From Tubulanus polymorphus (lineage: Eukaryota; Nemertea; Palaeonemertea; Tubulaniformes; Tubulanidae): 64,000 bases of DNA. Both the position numbers and the translations under genes were made by a program. Location: the NCBI RefSeq assembly GCF_964204645.1, contig NC_134027.1:3212485-3276484 (forward strand). Direction: 5' to 3'. Below are positions 1-12,510 of the stretch, in pieces; the stretch's first letter is position 1; each line of letters starts with the position of its first letter. The notes beneath the pieces are model-generated. The model was not told the origin of the DNA and searched no databases. It worked only from the letters and a program-made list of their open reading frames with translations.

Positions 1-1065
1 TCGCGATCACCTGAAAACAGGTCAATCAAACAAATTGCTACTCTTATGAAATACACAAAAATGTAAATGATATAAAACAAGGTAAAATATTGGATCAACA
101 ACACATTCAGATGATAACAAAACTAAGACATAAAAACAGCAAAGTCTCATTGAAAGCAGGTAAAAGGTGAATTATTGAATTCAAAGCAGGAATAGATAGA
201 TTTCATATCTGATGGCGAGTCCCATCAATCAATGAAAACAAAACTTATAGAATCTATGATAATATAACATAATCCCTGAGTATAAACGTTTTACTCATAG
301 CAATATAACCACAGATATCTGATAATGTCCGCCATCAGGCGACCTAAAATTCTGAAACCAAATTTTTTGTTATTCAAAGAGATATTTAAAATGATTGAGA
401 TATTTTGTCACTTATAGAAAAACTTTGCAGACGAATTGAAAATTGATAAATGCAGTAGTAAACACCAATGCCCATTCGATGATAAAACCAAAGTATCAAA
501 ATGTGAAGTGTATAAAAATTTTATCAATGATTAAAAAAACCGTCCTGTTCTTTTAAAAAGGGTAATCTATAATGTGGATTGATCAGAGTTTTGGATAAAA
601 TTTTGTTCATTCTGTAAGTGATACATTGCATTCAATAAGTGGCACCTTTCTGACTATTCGATCGCATGAACAGCACCCTTTTTACAAATATGCTAATAGT
701 CCCCAATCAATATTTGGTTAATTCTGATAAAATAGTTAGAGGTGAGACACTATTCACCTAACACAATAAATGCACCATTATTGACAGTTAGATATGCCAA
801 TGCAGCTATAATCCAGCCTCATAATAAGCTTCCTATCATCACAGAGCATGACTATTTTCGAGGCTCCTATAATTACTTCCTATATCTTATAAGGATTATA
901 CAAAGTAACTACTATAGTCTTCAATATTAAGCAATAACAATACACGCATTATTTCCACTTCCTACATTGACGAACATCAACATACATGTAAAAAGTCGCA
1001 AAAGCTTCAAATGCTACATATGTAAAACTATACAGTTATATATATATAATCAAAGTTCACCGGGA
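1..1065. other. 3' flank of UHMK1, no gene seen
   Basis: A+T-rich sequence beyond the UHMK1 stop codon. The short open frames here (for example 742-930) have no splice context or recognisable protein features and I read them as chance. Part is presumably UHMK1 3' untranslated sequence. Confidence 0.6.
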
Positions 1066-1071
1066 TTTATT
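1066..1071 (-). terminator. Probable UHMK1 polyadenylation signal
   Basis: AATAAA on the minus strand begins four bases after the UHMK1 stop codon at 1075-1077. So close to the stop, it would give an almost absent 3' UTR, so a later signal may be used instead. Confidence 0.35.
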
Positions 1072-1074
1072 TTA

Positions 1075-3750
1075 CTAGTTAACAAGAGAATTAGATTCTT
1101 GTGTTTGTTTGAACAGATCATAAGGATAATACGTAGTGATGACCGTGCGGTGATTGAATGTTCGTCCGTTCAGTTTGTTCCAGGCTTCAATACAATGTTT
1201 AGCATCGGTATAAAGTGCCAGCACCTGAAAAATTTAAAATTCAAAGGTACATTACAGGTATTCACAATCAAAGTACATTTAACTAACATCTGGACCAACT
1301 CTACTTACTTTACCATATGATCCAGGTTCTTGACCAAATATACACTTCTCTACAGGACCAAATTGGACACATTCGGATTTTATGTCATCAAGTATATCTG
1401 AAAATAACACATTCACGCCAAATTACTCTTCCATTTATCGGTCAAATATTCACATCATCAAAACCAAAAATACAATATAAAGTATAATACCTTCAGATTC
1501 ATTCTGTGATAAAGACTCACAATCCTGATCTATCATATTCAGCAGGCAAAGAACTCTACTCGGTAATATGGCACTGTCTTGATAAGCTGCTTCTAAACAA
1601 TCAAAGTTCATAAGATTAATAAACGGCAAACCGGTATATCGATAGCATGAGCAGTAATGGTTTAGATGACGATGTTAGTTACCGAGAGTATGTGCGAAGA
1701 ATGGATGCTCTAGAGCTTCTTCAGCTGTTATCCTGTCTTCAGGTCGACACAACAACATCCTGAATGACAAATAGCATACATTTACATCAATCAAAATGTC
1801 TTAAAAATGAATCAGTAGGATAGACCAATCATACCTCCTTGTTAAGTCACGTAGATCATTGATGGCTATGTTGGCATTTTCCATAGTGTCAACTTCACGT
1901 TTTCGTATGAGAGCTTCTGATACATTAGTCGCGTACTCACAACGTAGAGAAGTGTCAATCATCTGAATGTTCAATTATATACGGTAACATATCAGAATCT
2001 GTGCTTCATAAATTTGGCTAATATCGGATTGACCTGAAAAACTTACGCAACAATTCTTGCAAAAGTCACGACGTTCTTCTCCGTGTATATGCACCTTTCC
2101 ACAAGTGATAAGTTGCAGAATTACTCTCCCCACTGACCAGATATCAATAGCAGATGTTAATTGAATTGGCTGATCAGATTTGAAAGGACGTCTTTGCTTC
2201 CGATGACTAGATTTTGAAGCTTGTGGAGTTGATTTGACATTAGTTTGAGTAATTTCCTCATCATATAACCATTCGGTCCAACTATAGGCGCTAGTAGCTT
2301 CAGGAACGGCCATTTTCTCCAACTGTTTCATACGAAGCCAAGTTTCGGGAGCGCGATAGAATGAAGCTTGTACTGCATGTGCAACCTGTAGACACAATTG
2401 ATAAATATCAAGGCAAATTAAAGCAAGAAATTTAGGATATCGAAAATGTATGAAATTAATTACCTCATAATCTGATGTATGAAAAGTCAGACCAAGATCG
2501 ATCAGTTTAGCGCATCCATCCTGTGGACTCCATAAAACATTAGTTAGCTTAACATCAGCGTGAATATAACCATGTGAGTGAAGGATTTCCAATGAACTGA
2601 AATCAATAATAATAAATTGGTTAGGAACAGATATGGAAATATTATCTACTGCAACTTAGAAAAACAAAATCAAATCCCACACTAAGCATAAAAAGATTCC
2701 AAAATTCTTGTATCATAAGTACGCTTTAGTTTCATCTGCATTAAATTTGTTTAGTTTGTAACAGTTTTCATGTTGTATATTACCCCTAGTTTGCTTCACA
2801 TTTTATTGCTTAAGTCTTTTTGTTCTGGACGGTGTACATGTATATATCTCCATAATTTTTTTATAACTTAAGTATTCTTGAAGATGACTACAAAAATAGA
2901 TGGCTATTAGCTAAAGGAAAAATTTTCATTTATAGTGTAGGATTTTCGATATGTTTTAAACATGGACGGAACGTTTCATCAATGGTTATAACTTAGGAAC
3001 TTACCCGAGAAGGTCACGCAACAATTTCTGTATCAACCAAAGTGATAAATCTTCTTGGTCATGTTTAGCAATGATCACTCGTAAATTATCTCCTAAACAT
3101 TCTTGGACCAAACATTGATGATTTCTGTACATAAATTCATCCAACATTTTCACTGAATAAAAAACAAATTGATAAAAGGTAAATTGGATATTTCAACGAC
3201 AATATGGCTAAATTACTTTGATCTCTATTTTGCCAAACATATAATTAAGAATTCTTACCCCTGAGATTAGAAATAGGGTCTGAGTAAAATTTTAGGGTTA
3301 GGATAAGGTTTATAGGGTCAGATTTAGGGATAAGGGAAGACATATAAGGTTAGGTTGAAGACTATAAATAGTTCCAACTAATAAATAAAATAATGACTTC
3401 ATACCAAGGTATCTTTTTTGACTTTCTTTTGGCACATTCTTGCTTAGGAAATTAAGCAAGCCAGATTCTCTCAGACTAGCAGCAGCGAAGTTTTGATCAG
3501 CATCATAGATCTTCACAGCACCCTGTAAAATTATAACAGCAAGCTGTGAGCAGATTCAAATTCATTAGAGTGATAAAAAGTTCTACATAATTTGTATACA
3601 TACATACACCTCCTCTCCGACTAAAACTCCTTCATGTACGACACAACAACGACCATGCCCTAAACGATGGCCAAGTTTCCACTGAATTCCACTGCTCCCG
3701 GGAATCAAATCATTCTCCTTGAAAGGTATTGATGGTATAATGCTAGCCAT
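1075..3750 (-). CDS. UHMK1: UHMK1/KIS-like protein kinase with C-terminal UHM domain
   Basis: Ten coding exons (3610-3750, 3405-3522, 3005-3152, 2464-2596, 2047-2385, 1835-1962, 1683-1759, 1491-1592, 1309-1397, 1075-1224) join in phase to 474 residues. The N-terminus carries a glycine-rich loop (GHRLGHGRCCVV) and the catalytic lysine in AVK (about residue 51). The catalytic loop reads HADVKLTN (148-155), the HAD form typical of UHMK1 rather than HRD. The metal-binding motif is DLG (169-171), not DFG. APE and DIWSVG follow, separated by a polar insert of about 50 residues. The last three exons encode a U2AF-homology motif with its Arg-X-Phe signature (RTF, 446-448). In vertebrates this family phosphorylates splicing factors such as SF1 and the CDK inhibitor p27, and the UHM binds UHM-ligand motifs. 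It is divergently arranged with the FGD gene. The DLG and HAD changes match or resemble the family, so I expect it to be active; activity is inferred. Confidence 0.93.
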
Positions 3751-4438
3751 CTTTAAGGTTCTATCTCTACTTCATTCCTGGCTGAAATTATAGATAAAAA
3801 CAGGACAGGCGTCATTTGACTTTTTTTTCACTTTTTCATCAGACATTTCAACCAATACAATGATTAAAGCGTATCATGTTAGCATCAGTTTGCATCTAAA
3901 AACTAAAAGCATTTATCGTTATCAAGTTTTTGTTGAAATTACGAAATATTTTACCTGGAACTTCATTAAACCAAACTCATTAATCTCCCACGGCAATCTA
4001 CGTCTTAATTATAGAACCTCAGAAAATTAAAAACATCTTCAGTAGAATTACTTCCTGCTCCACACATAACTGTTTATCGCGCGGTTCAGACACAATTTCC
4101 GCGGATGCGGCGCCATAAATAGATAGCCAATGAAATCATAGACCACGCCCAATCTAAAATGAGTTGATTGGCTTATGGTTGGCGGGCTTTAGCCGATTGG
4201 TCACAATTAGTTCTAAAGCATCAACCAATAGATGATCAGCTGGCAATGCGCAAGCGCACTCGCTTACATTCCTCCACGGGTTCGAATCCTTTAATTCTTC
4301 ATTGAAGCTCCTGGTTTTCCCTTTTTATGAGTCAAAATTACTTCCGGGTTCTGAAATTTATCATTAAAAATGGGATTAATGTTAGAATTATTAGAACTGA
4401 ATGGAAAACATGCGATGAATTGAAGTTTATTATAAACG
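3751..4438. promoter_or_regulatory. Bidirectional promoter of UHMK1 and FGD
   Basis: The 688 bp between the two divergent start codons hold five CCAAT boxes within 103 bp: forward at 4127, 4149 and 4225, reverse at 4167 and 4196. Just after them is TGCGCAAGCGCA (4247-4258), one base from the NRF1 palindrome. An ETS-type site, ACTTCCGG, is at 4340-4347. No clear TATA box is seen. Clustered NF-Y sites with NRF1 and ETS sites are typical of shared housekeeping promoters. A GGTTCGAATCC motif (about 4279-4289) resembles a tRNA T-loop but has no stem. Confidence 0.7.
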
Positions 4439-7400
4439 ATGGCTCATGTCGAGAGTATATCCAACCGCTTTGAAAAAACAAGTAAGCAGAAAACAAACTA
4501 TTTTGCGAGGTTTCTCAATAATTTAGCCCTTGCAAAATTGAAACAACCTCATTATTATTATCTCCGCTCACATCTCTGATCTCATGACCTCTGCGTCAAG
4601 TGTTTGTTGGCTTGCTGGTTGCTACCACCAGTGATTCGATTATTATCTATATTCTGTAAATATAAATTTATACACATCAGCCTCATATCATAGTCTAACG
4701 ACGTAACGTTAGTCTTCGTTTAAATAATGGTTGGTAAAAATTAGCTAGGCCTTGGCCGACACTTCTTTACTGAATTTATTTTCAATGCAATCCTAAATTT
4801 TAGTTCAATGGTAATGGACCTAGTGCAAAGTTTCTCATCCCCTATGTAGAATCTGAGCATAACCTAGGCCTAAAGCATCAGAAAACTGGCTGTATTCAAT
4901 TCGAGCCCAGAAGTATATCTGGCTCTTTGCCAAACAGGTGATGATTAAGAGAAAACACTGTACAATTTAGAGAAAATTCAACATGTGCCACAGGCCAGGC
5001 CTGAATATTGGAAACCTTGAAAAATCAGAAAAACATTAATGAAACCGAGACGGAAAACTATGAATAATTTCAATAAATTCATTCCATTCCATCTGGTGTT
5101 ATAGAATATACGATTTATTGGTTATTATGTATATATTGAAATGTGTTCATAAATACATTTCACTTCAGTGCTTCACCCTCATTGAAAGGAGAAAAATTGT
5201 TTTTATTTACTTGGGGACTATTTCATGATTTCCCATGTTTAGGAGTATTGCGATAATAACTTAGTGTTACATTGAGATGCTCCCTTTAGGATGTTGCTTA
5301 CTTAATAGACATAGTGCACGTAGGAACTAACAGTTAAGAACTAACATCATAAATATAGTGGATATGAGATATCTTGCCTGGTTAACCTCAGAACATGGGC
5401 AATTTTGTGGGAAGTACTTCTACAGATTGTGGATTAATCACTTGTCTAAGAAGAATATGTGAGTTATATGTTGTCGGTTCACAGGCACAATATTTATAAG
5501 GATTTTAAGAAAACTTCATTTTCTTGAGGATTAACAAAATCAAAACAATGATATTCTCAATCAAAATTCTATTGGAATACATGTATAACGATCCAAAAAA
5601 GCAAGTCATCAATCTTATTGTACTGACGAAATATCTCCTGAGGAAAAGCTCCTAAGTAATGTATTGCATTGAGAAAATTGGGGAGGCTTTTCGCTTGGTT
5701 CAAACACCTGTAGATGCTTTATATTTCTGCACAGATGAGTCAGGCTGACATCTCTGAGCAACTTAAAACTGTTTTTTTTTCCTACTGATAGAGAGAAATG
5801 AGAAGTAGGTTAGAGCAGTAACTAAGAGTGTGTAAAGCATTGTCCTATCATTGTTGTTGAATTGAATGATATTGATCTGAGATTAAAATTGAATATAGGC
5901 CTGTTAAGCACAAAGCTGTGGTCATACGTATATAAACTGGTATTTAAGCAATCAGGAAGTTAGAATGTTCAACTTTGAAAAGTATATATATTTATTGACA
6001 TCATGAATATTATATTCGCTGCATACAGCTGATGAGTGACCAAGGATAGGTCCTATTTGAATTTCGTAATGAAATGAAATCTCATGGTTGAAGCTAGAAA
6101 AAGATAACGAAGAAGGGAATTAAATGATAATATTGTGTTCAATTTATTAATTTGCATTTGAAAAAACGTAATGACTTTCTTTTTCTCCGGGAATAATGCT
6201 AATGCTAACGCAGAATCTTGGATTGATAAAGCTTTAAGACGAAAACGCGTTCGTTTCAAACAAACAAAACGTAAAAAAGAAGGCTCTCGAATTTGTTGGT
6301 TGAAAAAATTACTGTTTGGTGATCAACGTTGCAGTAAAAATAGGGAATTTGAAATCGTTAAAATCTGTGAGTAGTTTAAAGATTATATCGTAGAATATAG
6401 GGAACGATAGTGAGAGGAAACCAACCTTCTCATTCACCTGCTAGAAATATTCATATCACCGAAACAACAGCTGGTTTTACTAGCCGGTTTAGATATACAT
6501 ACAGTAGTATTGATTTGATTTGAGTCACAGGTTTTTGGAGTGAACTCCCTTATCCAGGAGCAGTTTCTCTGGTTGATACTGGTTGTAATGTTTTGTCTAC
6601 CTTTTCTTGTAGGGAATGGGGCGGCGAATGGCAGGAAAGAAGGCGACTTTGCTCGTCCCGGGTTTCGGAAACCTGCCATCAAACCAAAACCAGATTTACT
6701 GGATACCGTATCATTGGAACAAAAACCAAGTTTACCGGAACCGGTATCGGTAGCTAAACTTCGTACGCAGTCCGTAGAATGTATCGATGAGTTACGAGGT
6801 AAATTGAAGTATAATCTTTCAGTTTCATCAATGATGGCTTTCGTAGTCTATAACTGAAAAATCCTCTATTTGCTCAATATTTGAATAATTTCATATTGGC
6901 AATGATTGTGCAAGAAGCAGTACATGTATATCTAATTTGGTTGTAAGGAATATCCGAGCTTCCCTGTGAGATCTCCTTTTCCAATAAATCCATATTCACA
7001 GTGTTGAATTATGTATTATTTCAGTGTCTGGTCTTGTAACGGCCAGATTGAGAGAGTTAGCAAAAAGAGAATGTTCAACATCAGAAAAACGTCGATCCTT
7101 CACTACCGATGACATCGACATCGTGAAGAGTAAGTCTTGAATTATGAAAATCAAAACGTTGTATTTTTACAGATACTGAGTTGAGAAAGATCCTGTGAAT
7201 CGCTTGTTTAAGAATGAAAATGCATGAAGAGATTATAGAGATGAATGAAGAAACAATGTTTGCTTCACTTACTAACTTTTATCGGTTTTCTGATAATGAC
7301 TTGTGATATTGCTTACAAACAACATGTTTTGGTATATGAAAATCGGCGTAATCAAATAGATACTGATGTTGGAAAACAAAATTTTCATCATGACACCAGC

Positions 7401-10400
7401 TTGGCTTGGTTGGGTATAAGGTTCATTAGATACCCTTGTCTGTAGAGGTTTTTCTTCTGTCAGGTGATGGAAGTATAGATATGATTGTGAAGCGATTGTC
7501 TGAGGTTGAAGAATCCGATGAAACAAGTGAAGGTATATTCCTAAATATAACAAACATACCTAACTTACTGCTTCACAAACTAATCTGGCTAATATGTATG
7601 CTTATATACCTTCTTTCTCGTATTTAGATCTTTCACAATTCATTTATCATTTCCACCATTATAAGTGTCCGAGTTGCATCATTTTCTGAAGGAACAATTC
7701 ATAACAGTTGTAACTCATGTCTGTTGCTAATTACTTAGTACCTGATTTATTCTTTAATTTGCTATCATTCAAGAAATCTGTTTGATTTAAAATATCATTG
7801 AATGATGAACCTCACAAATTGATAATCTATTTATTCTAGACACTATATTTGCGGTGCACTCATTTCATATGATATTTAATCAAGGAGTGCCACCTTTATT
7901 ACCATCAGCAGCTTCTAAATGATAAGTAATACCAATAACTTCAGTCCTGAAGACAATCATTATGAAAATTCAGAAATGCTTATTGTAAGATCTTTCTTTT
8001 GAGTAAATGGATACAACAGAGCATCTACTGGTACATATTTGGGTTTATGGATTTCCTGTATTATCAGATATTAGTTATACGTTGGAAGGAGTATTGTCCA
8101 TTGAATGTGCAAATTTGATATTGAAAATGTGAATTGCATCCTGTTTGAGTGTATTGGAATGAAATAATTACCGGGTATATAAAACCTATTTTCCTCTGCC
8201 TACAATATAATGTTTTCAATGTTTTGGCAACCGGGAGGTTGATTCTATGGTTTTATCGTGAAATCCAAGAATTTTGTTTCAGTTAATTGCATGGTTTATT
8301 GCATAGTGGCATTCCAGTGGAATTTTTTCAGTACGAAGGTCATTATTGAATGTATTAAGCTGCAGTACGAGACTGGACGGGTTAATTATTAACTGACTGT
8401 TTGTGTCAGTGTACAGATGAACTGTTTACATTGCTATATCCAGTAATAGTGTAATTAGCTTTACTACCAGACTGTCATATGCATAGAAGCATAATCATCT
8501 TCATTGTGTTTTGTTAACTGTTAATTAACAGCTATAGCCTGCCATGTGCTCTATGTGTCCAGTAAGCGAATGATGATTGTTATATGTACGTGCTTATGAT
8601 GCTTCAGGGATCTAACTCATTTTCTAATTTCTGATTTCAGAGGGACCGAAACCGAAACCACTTCCGAAACCGGCTTTTTTGAAAAAGACGTCTTCAGAGG
8701 GCAGCACATCCGCTGGGCAGACGGAAGAATTCATGAAGTTACAGTGGAGGATAACGTCATCAATGAGAGAAAAACTGGAGAAATCGCCGGATCGTGATCT
8801 AATACCAGATAATCATAAAAATCTATCGAATGCGTATAGTCTTGAAAAACAAGTTGAAGAAAATTACGATCTTTATAACGAGAATCAGAATAGCGTCGTG
8901 AAACAAGGAAGTTGTCCGGAATACGATTTGTACGACAACGCCTCGAATCTTTATACCTATGCAAAGTGTGACAATCATGATAAGATGTATCGTCCTCCTG
9001 TATGTAACAACGTGACCCGAGCTACTATCGATTATAAGATAGCAAACTTTCCACCGCCGATGACTTCCACGCCAAAAAATGTTCCCGACGCTCATGGACT
9101 TTACGCCTGTTCAAATATAGTGGATAATGACCAGCGTCGTCAGTCACCAGCGAGGAGTATCGGAGATTGCGAGTCTATTAATTCAGAAGATGGATCTTTA
9201 TTTGACAGTGATAGCGATGAGCAATATGAATCAAATTTAGCCAATTCTTCAGCTGGATTATCAGCTATGCAAGTAAGATCCTGATTTTGGCCCCTTTGCA
9301 CTTAAGCACATGTAAATTTTGCAAAAATAGTTATTTTTTTGTACTTTTTACCTAGCGCTGTTTGCAAGAAATAGATGAGGCCGGAAGCGATATGTCCAAA
9401 CTGAAGAAAAAGGCCTTTGAACTGTTGATTACGGAACGAGCATATGTAGAAAAACTTCGTCTCATTTCACAGGTTAGAATTCTCAGATCAGATCAATTAG
9501 CTCAGATCAGATTTTTTTGTTGCTAATTCCAATTTTTGCGCTTAGTCACTGATATGATATGTTTTTTGCTTGTTTTTTATAGACGTTCTGTGGAGAAATA
9601 GAAGCAGCCAATAAAAAACATCGATATTTTCCCGATGAAGTTATTAGTCAGATGTTTTCCAATATTGGAAGTATATACACACTTCACCATGATCACCTAC
9701 TTCCTCAACTTGAGGATCGCTGGAAAATATGGTAAAAAATGCTCAAATCTCACTTCATAGTTTCACAAAAACATACTCTAAAGTATTTGAATCCTTCAGC
9801 TTTTCAAATAATTCTTGAATCTGAGGTGGAATAAATACATGTTCTTTTATTTACTCATTTAGGGAGAAAGAAGAAAGTAAGATCGGTGATATAATGAAAA
9901 CATTTGCTCCTTTCCTAAAGATCTACTCTGAATACGTAAAAAACTATGATAAAGGCACAACCCTGTTGATGTCATGGTACCAGAAATGTTTACCATTCAA
10001 AGAAATGTTGGATTCCATTCAGGTGAGATCTTATAGATCTGAAATATACGGAAGCTATAAAGGACCTCGAGTTATATATTATTTATGGTCGTGAAAACGA
10101 AATATGACGTCAAAACGTCACGATATATCGACATATTCATGTCGACTTGACGCGATATATCGCGGTATGTCGACATAAATATGACGACTTGTCGAGTTGG
10201 AACGCGTCAACTCGAGGCCCCTTATCGCTTCCGTAGAAATATGTGTAAAATATCGCTTCATTATACAATTCATGATTATGTGTAATTCAGATGAAACCGG
10301 AATGTGGGAAGTTAGGAGTACAGCATCACATGTTGGAACCGATACAGCGTGTGCCTCGGTATCGGTTATTATTAGAAGGTTTGTTTTCATTCTGTGTAAA

Positions 10401-12510
10401 TCACAAATCACTCGTAAGAATATTTATCTCAAATATTAAGGATTATTCTTATTGGATAGCAAAGTAATAGCAGATATATTTGTGATGATTTCAGAATATC
10501 TTCGATATCTTCCCGAAGATTCTCCGGATAGAGCAGCCACTCAGCGTAAGTATAATCTGGGGTACAAATTCATTCAGTTGATACACGGAAATATTTTCGA
10601 TTAGCCGTGTATTCTGATATTTCAGAGGCTCTGGACTTGGTTTCAACTGCTGCTGCCCATTCAAACCAGGCAATGAAGCAAATAGTGAGTAAATGTGCTG
10701 AAGAAGTCTTTGAATTATTTTACGAACTTTCATTCAGTAAAACTTTATCACAATCCGTCCTGAATACATGTATACATCCGGTTACATTTGTCATAATTGG
10801 GATTTAGGAAAAGTTTAGCAAATTGATGGAGATTTATGAAAAAATTGGAGGTGCTGTTGATGATCTAGTCAATCCAACGCGAGACATCATCAAAGAAGGC
10901 AAAATAATGAAGGTTTCTGCTCGCAATGGGCAACGTATGGAACGATATATATTCTTGGTATGAATCGATCTAAAAGCATTGGGTTTATTGAATCGATGTC
11001 TTTCCTGCTGCTCCTCAGAAGATTTCAATTACTCTTACGATTAATTGTTCTTATTTCAGTTCAATGATTTGATCCTTGTTTGTCAGGAACAAGCTATATC
11101 TCTAAATGGTGCTATGTATAAACTCAAATCTAAACTCAGTGTAGAAGGAATGAAGGTACATGATAAGAGCAGTGCAATACACAAGACTTTAATAGGATGG
11201 GTGACTGAATTATTCATTGAGTACCATGTGTTTGTATTATAGATATATGAAGGTGATAATCAAGATCTTCCTAACACAATTGTAGTAAAAACTCGAGAAA
11301 AGGTCTTGGAGTTGGATTGCGGGTAGGTTTACAGTTTCAAATCTTATCCCAATTTGTCAAATTATGATCAGAAATTCATGTTTATGGTAACCATGAAATC
11401 CTCCATTTCTTGTTAACAATAGTGACTCAGATGATGAGAAGTTGGCGTGGATGAAAATACTATGGGAAGTTGTATCCGAGTATCGTAAGCGAAAGTTATC
11501 ATTGAGGAAGTCCGAGGGTATATTGTATGACACAGGAATATCTGCTGGTGATGTGGGAAAGTCAGCTCCGCGATGGATTAAAGATGCCTCTGCATCTATG
11601 TGCATGGTGTGCTGTACAACGTTCTCAACATTCCGAAGACGGCATCATTGCAGGGCTTGTGGAATTGTGAGTTTTAATACCTACCCGGTAATTCGTTTTT
11701 GAGCTCTTTAGTATTAGGTAATTCACAGTGTAATCCGTTCGAATTTGAATTTTCAGTTGGCCTGCGCAAAGTGTTCGGCTTACAAATGTACGTTATCATA
11801 TGATGGGAATATTCACCGGGTTTGTAAGAAATGTTACAATCTGATTGAAGCCGGTGGCAATGTGGAAGAGGAAAAGAAAAAAGGAATCAAAGATGTAAGA
11901 TCGGATGAGATTTGTCAATTCATCTAGATCAGTTTGTCGTAAAATGTTTTAGTAAAAAACCGTTTGAATATATTTAGGTTAAAGGTGATGAGAAATCAGT
12001 TGTGAGTGGTTATCTACTGTATAATGTTGATGGTGGCAAGTCATGGATACGCCGTTGGTTTGCCGTTCATAAAGACTTCGTTTTGTACGCTTTCAAAGCC
12101 AGACAGGTAAATTACATACCGATATTATATTTTAGCCACTAGAACACTGAAATGATGGCTTGTTTCTCACATATTTTGAAAATATTTTCTAGGATGTTGC
12201 AGCTGAGTGGGTATTACCATTGCCGGGTCGCATTATAGAAGAACGGCCTGATTTGGTTTTCCACTTGAAGCACCCGAGTAAATCGTACTTCTTTCAAGCT
12301 GACGATGAGAAAGTAAAAAATAAGTAAGTAATTAAGTCTTCTCAATCATTTGCATGCGTTAATTTCTAATTATCGCTGGACTATTGTAGATTTTTCATCC
12401 TGAAAATGAACGTGTATTTAGTTATTTTCAATCTCGTAATTTCCAGGTGGATGAATGTATTGAAACGAGTTGTGGCAGCAGAGTTACCAGATAATATTGA
12501 TCCCACCTAA
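4439..12510 (+). CDS. FGD: FGD-family Cdc42 GEF (DH-PH-FYVE-PH)
   Basis: Twenty exons join in phase to 947 residues: 4439-4481, 6214-6366, 6613-6798, 7025-7129, 7464-7532, 8641-9272, 9356-9472, 9583-9731, 9863-10022, 10291-10378, 10495-10545, 10626-10684, 10808-10957, 11060-11155, 11243-11322, 11423-11666, 11757-11894, 11978-12106, 12193-12323, 12447-12510. Residues 1-396 are low-complexity: a basic stretch, a proline-rich motif ([10 protein letters not shown], about 188-197) and an acidic Ser/Asp run. The DH domain follows (about 410-600, with the conserved block [14 protein letters not shown]), then PH1 (about 635-735), a FYVE finger (about 760-825, with WIKD and RRHHCRACG) and PH2 (about 845-940). 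Known members FGD1-FGD4 exchange nucleotide on Cdc42, remodel actin and bind PI3P through FYVE. I cannot tell FGD1 from FGD4. The first exon (14 codons) rests on phase and donor fit and is the least certain. Confidence 0.93.

Noticed and set aside
1675-1683. UHMK1 ending at the TAA at 1675-1677
   Set aside because: The donor at 1682 and three in-phase downstream exons encode the UHM domain known for this family.
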